From Micromonospora qiuiae (GTDB taxonomy: Bacteria > Actinomycetota > Actinomycetes > Mycobacteriales > Micromonosporaceae): DNA of 54,189 bases. Positions within the stretch are counted from its first letter, which is position 1. Each line of letters opens with the position of its first letter. Where the stretch lies: the NCBI RefSeq assembly GCF_016863555.1, contig NZ_BOPC01000063.1, positions 1 through 54,189 on the forward strand, read 5' to 3'. Positions 42,221 to 49,334 of this stretch are shown here, one piece after another. Under the pieces are notes generated by a model. It was given only the letters and a program-made list of their open reading frames with translations. It was not told where the DNA came from and did not search any database. A program made the position numbers and the translations under genes.

Positions 42221-44662
42221 TCACCGGGACGTGGAGGGAAACTCCTCGAAGTACGCTTCGACCCGCTCGGCGGTCGCCGGCCGGGCCAGCTCGAACCCCT
42301 GGCCGTAGCGGCACCCGGCCCGATAGGCCCCGTCGACCTGGTGGGCGGATTCCAGTTCCTCGGCCACCACCTCCAGCCCGATCCGCTCGGCGACGGTGAC
42401 CACCACGTCCAGCAGGGATCGATGCTCGCCGCCGCTCGCCGCGGCCAGCTCCGGCCCGACCTTGAGCAGGTCGATCGGCAGTCTGCGCAACTGGGCGAGC
42501 GAGGCGTGCTCGGCGCGGAAGTCGTCCAGGGCCGTCCGGATTCCCATCGACCGCAGCCCGGCCAGCCGCGCCACCACGGTCGGCAGCTCGGCGCCGACCC
42601 GCGGCTCGGAGACCTCGACCACCAACTGGTCCGGCCCGACACCGTACGCGTCCAGCACCGCCACTGTCCGGGGCACAAAGTCCGGCGAGGTCAGCTCGCG
42701 GATGGAGACGTTGATCGCCATCCACAGCCGCCGGCCGCCGACCGACCAGTCCGCCAGCTGCCGGCAGGCTCGGTCCAGGACCCACGTGCCCAGCTCGCCG
42801 ACGATGTCGAGATCCTCGGCGACCGGCAGCAGTTCCGCCGGGAACACCGTGCCGAGCACCGGGCTGCGCCACCGCAGCAACGCCTCCGTGCCGACCGGCC
42901 ACCGGTCCGCCAGCCCGAGCACCGGCTGGTAGACCAGGTCCAGCTCACCCCGGGCGACCGCGCCGGGCAGCTCCCGCTCCAGCTCCAGTCGGCGGACCAG
43001 CTGCTCCTCCAGGTACGCGTCGTACCACTCGACCCGGTCCCGGCCGAGCTGGGCCGCACGTCGCCGGGCCAGGTCAGCCTGCCGCAGCACGTCCTCCGGC
43101 GGGCCGTTGGCGAGCTCGGCGAGCCCCACACTGGCCCGTGACCGCAGCACCGCCCCGGACACCTCGTAGGGCCGGTCCAACGCGGTGAGCAGCCGGGCGC
43201 CCAGCGCGTACGCCAGCACCGGCCCGGCCCCGGTGATCACCGCGAGGCCGCTGCCGGCCAGGTCGAACACCTCGTCGTCGGCGGCCACCACGGCCCGCGC
43301 CCGCCGGACGGCCTCGGCCGCCACGTCGTCGCGCACGGCGATCCCCGGCAGTTCGGTGAGATGCAGGTCGACCACGAGCAGCGCACCGGCCAGCGGTGAC
43401 GGCCGCGCCGCCAGGGCCCGCAGCAGCGCGGCGCGACCGGCGGGCCCTGGATGATCCGCAGTGGTGGCCGACGCCGGCATCGGAGCGACCTGCGACGGCG
43501 CGGCGGACGGCGACGGCGTAGCGGACAGCGACGGCGTAGCGGACAGCGACGGCGTAGCGGACAGCGACGGCGTGGATGACGGCGGCGACGCGGCGGACGG
43601 TGACGGCGTGGCGGACAGCGATGGCGTGGACGACGGCGGCGACGCGGCCACCGGCGACGGCGTGGCGGACGAAGACGCGGCGGGCGAGAGGGCGGTTTCC
43701 GGGGCGGCACTGATCAGTTCGCGGGCGACCAACGGGGGCACTGCGGCGAGCGCGAGCAGCACCGCGACACGGTCGGGCAGCAGACCGGCCTGCAACTGGT
43801 GGACGGTGGCCAGCACCACCCCGCCCGCCGGAACCAGCGTCCGCGGCCAAACCAGGGTGGCGCTCCGCGACGGATCGTCGCCCGCCTGCACCACGCGCCG
43901 CACCCCGTCGGCGGTCAGCAGCACGCCGACCACCAGCGGCGGTACGGCCAGCAGCGGCACCCGCCCGGCGGTGGGACCGGCCGGCAACGCGGCCAGCAAC
44001 ACCAGCGCGAGCAGGGCCAGCGCGGCACCGACGCGGCACCGGGCCGGGCCGGCGTTGCGATGCGGCCCGGTCGCCACGGTCAGCAGGTCGCCGGCGAGCA
44101 GGCCGATGGCCGCCGCCGCGGCCAGCCGCCCCGGCGGCGGCACACCGGCGTAGGGCAGCAGCAGCCAGGCGACGAGCACCAGACACAGACCGGCCACGGC
44201 GCCGTCGAGCAGCCGACGCAGCCGCACCCGGGCCGGCGCAGGTGGCCGGCGGGGCAGGCTGAACAGGCCGGCGCCGAGCAGGGCGGCGGTGCCGGCGAGC
44301 CCGGTGGCGGCCGCCGCCGGACGGTACCCGGCGGAGGCCAGCGGCAGCACCGCAGCGGTCAGGCCGGCGGTCACCACCGCGGCGTGCAGCAGCGCGGCGG
44401 CCCGCCGTGGTCGGGCCGCTCGGCGACGGGCGAGCCGCCCGCCCCCGAGATCGGCCGCCGGCACGTCGGGACCGATGGCCAGCCGAGACAGGCGTACGCC
44501 CGCCAGCGTCGAACCGGCGGCACCGGCGAGCGCCACCACGGCGAGGGCCGGCACCGGCCCGGTCACACCGATGGCGACCAGCACGGCGACCACCGCGAGG
44601 ACGCAGGTTTCCGGCAGGATGGGACGGTAGACGGCGGCGCGGAACACTGAAGTGACGGGCAC
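42221..44662 (-). CDS. GGDEF-EAL-like protein with degenerate GGDEF
   Basis: An 813-residue membrane protein: about eight hydrophobic helices (to residue ~335), a Ser/Pro/Ala/Thr repeat linker (~345-395), a degenerate GGDEF-like domain and an EAL domain (~590-805). The GGDEF signature is replaced by LAGSGLAVIT, so it should not make cyclic di-GMP. The EAL domain keeps EALLRW, AINVS, EVSE, DDF and YGQGF, but loop 6 reads DDFRAEHASL instead of DDFGTGYSS and LKID is LKVG, so it may bind rather than cut the messenger. GTG 44662 has AAGG upstream. Convergent with the LacI gene, 12 bp apart. Confidence 0.85.
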   Translation of the reverse strand: MPVTSVFRAAVYRPILPETCVLAVVAVLVAIGVTGPVPALAVVALAGAAGSTLAGVRLSRLAIGPDVPAADLGGGRLARRRAARPRRAAALLHAAVVTAGLTAAVLPLASAGYRPAAAATGLAGTAALLGAGLFSLPRRPPAPARVRLRRLLDGAVAGLCLVLVAWLLLPYAGVPPPGRLAAAAAIGLLAGDLLTVATGPHRNAGPARCRVGAALALLALVLLAALPAGPTAGRVPLLAVPPLVVGVLLTADGVRRVVQAGDDPSRSATLVWPRTLVPAGGVVLATVHQLQAGLLPDRVAVLLALAAVPPLVARELISAAPETALSPAASSSATPSPVAASPPSSTPSLSATPSPSAASPPSSTPSLSATPSLSATPSLSATPSPSAAPSQVAPMPASATTADHPGPAGRAALLRALAARPSPLAGALLVVDLHLTELPGIAVRDDVAAEAVRRARAVVAADDEVFDLAGSGLAVITGAGPVLAYALGARLLTALDRPYEVSGAVLRSRASVGLAELANGPPEDVLRQADLARRRAAQLGRDRVEWYDAYLEEQLVRRLELERELPGAVARGELDLVYQPVLGLADRWPVGTEALLRWRSPVLGTVFPAELLPVAEDLDIVGELGTWVLDRACRQLADWSVGGRRLWMAINVSIRELTSPDFVPRTVAVLDAYGVGPDQLVVEVSEPRVGAELPTVVARLAGLRSMGIRTALDDFRAEHASLAQLRRLPIDLLKVGPELAAASGGEHRSLLDVVVTVAERIGLEVVAEELESAHQVDGAYRAGCRYGQGFELARPATAERVEAYFEEFPSTSR
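43504..43674. repeat. Tandem repeats coding a Ser/Pro linker
   Basis: An 18-bp unit (GACGGCGTAGCGGACAGC) is repeated about four times from 43512, then a ~54-bp unit containing it is repeated twice (to about 43668). They encode repeats of SATPSL/SATPSP in the GGDEF-EAL-like protein. Such repeats can change length by slippage. Confidence 0.8.
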
Positions 44663-44877
44663 GGCGTTCGCCTTCGTGAGGGGACACTGCGGCGGTGCGG
44701 CGGTGCGGCGGACGGCGAAAATGCTAGTCCGACGCCCACCATCCGTGAACGACTCAGTCCACGCGGAGTGACGGCTTCCGGATAGTGAGCCGGATCACGC
44801 CGCACGGTTCCATGCGTCTCGGCCCCCCCAACAGGCCGACCCGGCGCGGCCCGGCCCGACGCCGGTGGGATCATCGA

Positions 44878-45258
44878 ATGATGGCCCGCTCCGACACCCT
44901 GCGATTCCGGCACCATCAGGCCACCCTGGTCGCGGCGATCGTCGCCACCATCGGCGCCCTGCCGCTGGCCAGCGCCCGCACGTACCTGCTGCCGATACTG
45001 CTGGTACCGCTGGCGGTAGCCGTCTGGGCCTGGCGCGCCGGCACCGACGCGGACACCGCCGGGCTACGCCTGCGGGCGCTGGTCGGCGAGCGTCGTGTCG
45101 GCTGGGAGCAGGTGGCCGAGCTGGGAGCCGACCCGCGCGGTCGGGCGGTCGTCCAGCTCACCGACGGTGAGCTGGTGGTGCTGCCCGCAGTACGCCGGCA
45201 GGACCTGCCCCGCCTGGTGGCCGCGGCTGGCCAAGGCGACGCGGAGCCGGCTCAGTAG
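44878..45258 (+). CDS. Small PH-domain membrane protein
   Basis: A 126-residue protein with two hydrophobic segments near the N terminus (TLVAAIVATIGALPLA and LLPILLVPLAVAVWAW), followed by a bacterial PH-like beta domain (GLRLRALVGERRVGWEQVAEL, then ELVVLPAVRRQDLPRL). Such proteins are common and little studied in actinobacteria. Two ATGs in a row (44878, 44881) start it after a weak GGTGGGA. Its last 7 bp overlap the end of the convergent dehydrogenase gene. Confidence 0.8.
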   Translation: MMARSDTLRFRHHQATLVAAIVATIGALPLASARTYLLPILLVPLAVAVWAWRAGTDADTAGLRLRALVGERRVGWEQVAELGADPRGRAVVQLTDGELVVLPAVRRQDLPRLVAAAGQGDAEPAQ

Positions 45259-46178
45259 CCCTCCGTCACCACGTTCGCCAGCTGCTCCCCGGCCACGAGC
45301 CGACGAATCTGCCGGCCGACCAGGCGGTACGCCCGCGGCAGCAGACCCCGCACCGACCCCGCCACGTGCGGGGTGATCAGCACGTTCGGCAGCGCCCAGA
45401 GCGGATGGTCGGCGGGCAGCGGCTCCGGGTCGGTGACGTCCAGCGCGGCGCAGATCCGACCACTGCTCAGCTCGGCGACCAGTGCGTCGGTCCGCGCCAC
45501 CGGGCCCCGCGCGGCGTTCACCAGCAGCGCACCGTCGCGCATCGCGGCCAGGAAGCGCTCGTCGACCAGGCCCCGGGTCTGCTCGGTCAGCGGCACCAGC
45601 AGCACCACGATGTCGGCCTGCGGCAACAGCCGGGCGAGTTCCTCGACCCCGTGCACGCCCTGTTCGGGGCGGGCCGTGCGGGCCACCAGGATGAACTCCA
45701 CCTCGAACGGCGCGAGCCGGGCCCGCACGGCGGTGCCGATCGAGCCGGCGCCAACGATCAACACCCGCTTGCCGGCCAGTTCGTCGGTGGGTGCCACCTC
45801 GTCGTACGCCCACCGCCGCTGCGCCTGAGCCCGGGCCAGCGCGGGAAAGGCACGCACCTGGGACAGGATCGCCGCGACCACCCACTCGGCGGTGGAGGGA
45901 TCGTGCACGCCCCGGGCGTCGCAGAGCAGGACGCCGGGTGGTACGCGGTCGACCCAGGCGTCCGCGCCGGCCGTGAGCAGCTGCACCACCGCCAGCTCGG
46001 GCAGCTCGGGCAGCAGCGCGGTGAGCTCCGGCTCGCCGGGAAAGGGCGGCACCCAGAACCGGACATCGGCGGCCGCCGAGGGCAGCCGCGTACGGTCGGC
46101 CATCGTCTCGACGGTGACCTGCGGCGGCAGCTCACCGAGCAGGGCGTGACCGTTCTCGTGCGGGATCCATACCTTCAC
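45252..46178 (-). CDS. D-isomer 2-hydroxyacid dehydrogenase
   Basis: A 308-residue NAD(P)-dependent dehydrogenase related to hydroxypyruvate/glyoxylate reductases. It has the Rossmann motif VGAGSIGTAV, the catalytic arginine in NAARGPV, the acidic residue in DVTDPEPLP and the histidine in ITPHVAGS. The substrate is not determinable. The start is uncertain: GTG 46178 (VKVWIPHENG) looks natural, and a TTG at 46190 adds four residues. It shares 7 bp with the convergent PH-domain gene. Confidence 0.9.
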   Translation of the reverse strand: MKVWIPHENGHALLGELPPQVTVETMADRTRLPSAAADVRFWVPPFPGEPELTALLPELPELAVVQLLTAGADAWVDRVPPGVLLCDARGVHDPSTAEWVVAAILSQVRAFPALARAQAQRRWAYDEVAPTDELAGKRVLIVGAGSIGTAVRARLAPFEVEFILVARTARPEQGVHGVEELARLLPQADIVVLLVPLTEQTRGLVDERFLAAMRDGALLVNAARGPVARTDALVAELSSGRICAALDVTDPEPLPADHPLWALPNVLITPHVAGSVRGLLPRAYRLVGRQIRRLVAGEQLANVVTEGY

Positions 46179-46275
46179 GCTCGCCGACAATAGGCTGCGG
46201 CGGCCGGTTCCGCGGTGCAGGGACGGCTCGCGTCGACTTCCGCGCCGACGCCTGCGGCGGGCTACCCTGGGCCTG

Positions 46276-47439
46276 GTGAGCGCTCCCCCGTACTCCCGAG
46301 CCCGTCAGCTCCGCACGGCCCTCGCCGCGTCCTGCGCGATCATGCTGCTCGCCGCCACCGGATGCAGCCTCGGCGAACCGGACCCGGACCCGGCCGGCGA
46401 GCCACCCAACCTGCCCAGCCCTTCGGCGACCGCCGGCACCGGCAACCAGGAGATCGTCGCCACCGTGCTGGCCAAGGGGCTGCGGGTGCCGTGGGGCATC
46501 GCCTTCCTGCCCGACGGCGGCGCTCTGGTCACCGAACGCGACAGCGGCCGGATCCTCCAGGTCGGCCCGGAGTCCAGCCCGGACGGCCTGAAGATCACCG
46601 AGGTGCAGACCATCGACGAGGTGGCGGCCGGCGGCGAGGGCGGCCTGCTGGGCATCGCCGTCTCCCCCGAGTTCGAGCGGGACCGGACGGTCTTCGTCTA
46701 CTACACCGCCGAGCGGGACAACCGCATCGCCCGGCTGCGGCTCGGCGAGAAGCCCACCCCGATCCTCACCGGCATTCCCAAGGCGGGCATCCACAACGGC
46801 GGCGGCCTCGCGTTCGGCCCGGACGGGCAGCTCTACGCCAGCACCGGCGACGCCGGGGACACCGCTCGGTCGCAGGACGTCAAGCAGCTCGGCGGCAAGA
46901 TCCTGCGGATCACCCCGGAGGGGAAGCCGGCGTCGGGCAATCCCTTCCCGAACTCCCCGGTCTGGTCCCTGGGGCACCGCAACGTGCAGGGCATGGCCTG
47001 GGACGGCGACCGGATGTACGCCGTCGAGTTCGGCCAGAACACCTGGGACGAGATCAACCAGATCAGCAAGGGCAAGAACTACGGCTGGCCCGAGGTCGAG
47101 GGGCGTGGCGGCGACAAGAAGTACGTCGACCCGATCGTGCAGTGGTCGACCGACGAGGCGTCCTGCTCGGGGCTGGCCGCGGCCGAACGGACGCTGGCCA
47201 CCGCCTGCCTGCGTGGGCAGCGCCTCTGGCTGGTCGAGCTGACCGAGACCGGCACGGTGCTCGGGCAGCCGCACGCGCTGCTGACCGAGAAGTACGGGCG
47301 CCTGCGGGCGATCGCCGCCGCGCCGGACGGCTCGCTCTGGGTGAGCACCTCCAACCACGACGGGCGGGGCCGACCGGCGCCGGAGGACGACCGACTGTTG
47401 CGGCTGGTCTTCTCAGGTGGCGGTGCCGGGCGCAGCTGA
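46276..47439 (+). CDS. Glucose/sorbosone dehydrogenase-like lipoprotein
   Basis: A 387-residue exported beta-propeller protein of the PQQ-type sugar dehydrogenase family. A lipobox (LAATGC, Cys about 30) follows a hydrophobic signal, so it is membrane-anchored outside. Family blocks are GLRVPWGIAFLPDG, GGEGGLLGIAVSPEF, HNGGGLAFGPDG, GHRNVQG and GKNYGWP. PQQ synthesis genes are not in the window, so cofactor and substrate are open. The GTG at 46276 lacks a strong ribosome site. Its 3' end including the stop is repeated directly downstream. Confidence 0.9.
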   Translation: MSAPPYSRARQLRTALAASCAIMLLAATGCSLGEPDPDPAGEPPNLPSPSATAGTGNQEIVATVLAKGLRVPWGIAFLPDGGALVTERDSGRILQVGPESSPDGLKITEVQTIDEVAAGGEGGLLGIAVSPEFERDRTVFVYYTAERDNRIARLRLGEKPTPILTGIPKAGIHNGGGLAFGPDGQLYASTGDAGDTARSQDVKQLGGKILRITPEGKPASGNPFPNSPVWSLGHRNVQGMAWDGDRMYAVEFGQNTWDEINQISKGKNYGWPEVEGRGGDKKYVDPIVQWSTDEASCSGLAAAERTLATACLRGQRLWLVELTETGTVLGQPHALLTEKYGRLRAIAAAPDGSLWVSTSNHDGRGRPAPEDDRLLRLVFSGGGAGRS

Positions 47440-47489
47440 GCCACCCGCTCCTTTACGGTGGCGGTGCCGCGCGCAGCTGAGCCACCCGC
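47416..47489 (+). repeat. Duplicated 33-bp gene end with stop codon
   Basis: Two 33-bp copies (47416-47448 and 47457-47489) differ at one base. The first contains the last codons and stop of the dehydrogenase-like gene; the second repeats them as untranslated sequence. Each can fold through GGTGGC/GCCACC, so it may work as a double terminator. Confidence 0.8.
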
Positions 47490-47576
47490 AGCGCGCGGCA
47501 GGGACGGTCGGTTCATCCGACAATCTCTCGGCCCAGGTTTGCCAAGATCCTTCCAGGGGCAGGTCAGAATCTCAGC

Positions 47577-49169
47577 ATGGACGGTCACGAGAACGAGCAG
47601 CCGCGGCGCGACCGCACCGGGGACACCCCGGGCGCTCGCGGGCACCGCGTCGCCCCGCTGCGGCGTGCCGCCGTCGCGTCGCGCCGCGCCGTGCGGCACC
47701 CTGTCGTGCGCCGGATCGCGGTCGGCCTGGCCGTTCTGGCTGTCACGCTGGCCGGGGTGCTGGCCGGGGTCGTCGCCGGCGGGCAGGTCGGCACCGACAT
47801 CGGACCGTTCCGCGCGAAGCTGTCGGTCGCGCCAGCCACCAGCGGCGGCACCACCGTCGACATCCCGCCGTTGGGCGCGCTGCAGCTGAACAGCCACGAC
47901 GGGCCCACCCACCTGACGGTGGAGCTGGGTGCGCTGGAGCAGAGCCGCGTCGAGGCCCTGATCGAGGATCCGGCGAGCCTGAACCGGGCCACCCAGTCGG
48001 CGGTCGACGAAATTCGTGAGGGCGTGCTGCGGCTCGGGCTGCGTACCATCGGCTCCGCCGTCCTGGCCGCCCTGGTGCTGGCCCTGCTGGTCTTCCGCGA
48101 CACCCGCCGGGCCGCCTGGGCCGGCGGCCTGGCGCTGCTGATCACCGTCGGGAGTCTCGGCACCGCCGCGGCGACCATACGCCCGCAGTCGATCGAGGAG
48201 CCCAGGTACGAAGGGCTGCTGGTCAACGCCCCGGCGATCGTCGGTGACGTACGCCGGATCGCCAACGACTACACCCGGTACGCCGAGCAGCTCCAGCGTC
48301 TCATCGGCAACGTCACCCAGCTCTACACCACCGTTTCGGCGCTGCCGGTGTTCGAGCAGCAGCCGGGCACCACCCGGGTGCTGCACATCTCCGACATGCA
48401 CCTCAACCCGGCCGCCTGGCAGCTGATCCGGACCGTGGTGGAGCAGTTCGCCATCGACGTGGTCATCGACACCGGCGACATCACCGACTGGGGCAGCGAA
48501 CCGGAGGCCTCCTACGTGGGCTCGATCAGCCTGCTCCGGAAGCCGTACGTCTACATCCGCGGCAACCACGACTCGGGGCGTACCGCGGCGGCGGTGGCCC
48601 AGCAACCGAACGCGATCGTGCTGGACAACGCGACCACCACCGTCGCGGGGCTGACCATCGCCGGCATCGGCGATCCCCGCTTCACCCCGGACAAGAGCAC
48701 CTCGCCGGCCGCCGGCGGACTCAACCCCCCCACCGCGAACGAGCTGATCACCAACGGCGAGCAACTGGCGGCCACGGTCCGCAGCTCACCGCGGCCGGTG
48801 AACATCGCCCTGGTGCACGATCCGGCCGCCGCCGGCCCGCTCTCCGGCACCTGCCCGCTCGTGTTGGCCGGGCACACCCATCAACGGCGGGTCGAGAAGC
48901 TGCCCGAGGTGCCGGGTCAGCAGCCCACCACGCTGATGGTGGAGGGCTCGACCGGCGGTGCCGGTCTGCGCGGGTTGGAGGGCGAGCAGCCGACCCCGTT
49001 GAGCATGACGGTGCTCTACTTCGACCAGGAGAAGCTGCTCCAGGCGTACGACGACATCACCGTCGGCGGCACCGGCCAGGCCCAGGTGAGCCTCGAACGC
49101 ACCGTGGTAACCCAACCCACCGCTGGCCCCCCCGCCCCCGTAACCCCCACCCCCACCCCCACCCGCTAA
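47577..49169 (+). CDS. Membrane metallophosphoesterase
   Basis: A 530-residue protein with hydrophobic segments near residues ~46-68 and two more at ~155-205, followed by a calcineurin-like phosphoesterase domain. The five metal-binding blocks are present: SDMHLN, DTGDITDW, RGNHDS, ALVHDP and AGHTHQRR. The sequence after the last helix is predicted to be outside the cell and ends with a Pro/Thr-rich tail (TPTPTPTR). Substrate unknown; relatives cleave nucleotides, lipids or phosphodiesters. ATG 47577 has only a weak ribosome site. Convergent with the transketolase-like gene. Confidence 0.88.
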   Translation: MDGHENEQPRRDRTGDTPGARGHRVAPLRRAAVASRRAVRHPVVRRIAVGLAVLAVTLAGVLAGVVAGGQVGTDIGPFRAKLSVAPATSGGTTVDIPPLGALQLNSHDGPTHLTVELGALEQSRVEALIEDPASLNRATQSAVDEIREGVLRLGLRTIGSAVLAALVLALLVFRDTRRAAWAGGLALLITVGSLGTAAATIRPQSIEEPRYEGLLVNAPAIVGDVRRIANDYTRYAEQLQRLIGNVTQLYTTVSALPVFEQQPGTTRVLHISDMHLNPAAWQLIRTVVEQFAIDVVIDTGDITDWGSEPEASYVGSISLLRKPYVYIRGNHDSGRTAAAVAQQPNAIVLDNATTTVAGLTIAGIGDPRFTPDKSTSPAAGGLNPPTANELITNGEQLAATVRSSPRPVNIALVHDPAAAGPLSGTCPLVLAGHTHQRRVEKLPEVPGQQPTTLMVEGSTGGAGLRGLEGEQPTPLSMTVLYFDQEKLLQAYDDITVGGTGQAQVSLERTVVTQPTAGPPAPVTPTPTPTR

Positions 49170-49210
49170 CCCCCCACCCCGCCCCGGCCCGCCCGGCCCG
49201 GCCCGGCCCG

Positions 49211-49282
49211 GCGATCTTGCACTTTGTGTCCCCGCATAAGCGTCTAAAAGGGGCGATTCGGCGACCGAAAGTGCAAGATCGC
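49211..49282. repeat. Long inverted repeat between convergent genes
   Basis: Perfect 15-bp arms GCGATCTTGCACTTT and its complement (49211-49225, 49268-49282) enclose 42 bp with an inner CCCC/GGGG hairpin. It lies between two converging stop codons, so it can terminate both ways. Its size and AT-richer ends resemble a small palindromic mobile or REP-like element. Confidence 0.8.
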
Positions 49283-49334
49283 GGGGGCGAGGGGGCGGGG
49301 CGAGGGGGCGGGGCGAGGGGGCGAGGGGGCGGGG
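49282..49334. repeat. G-rich direct repeats
   Basis: GCGAGGGGGCGGGG recurs three to four times just before the stop of the transketolase-like gene. Several G-runs of four or five could form a G-quadruplex on the plus strand. Confidence 0.6.
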
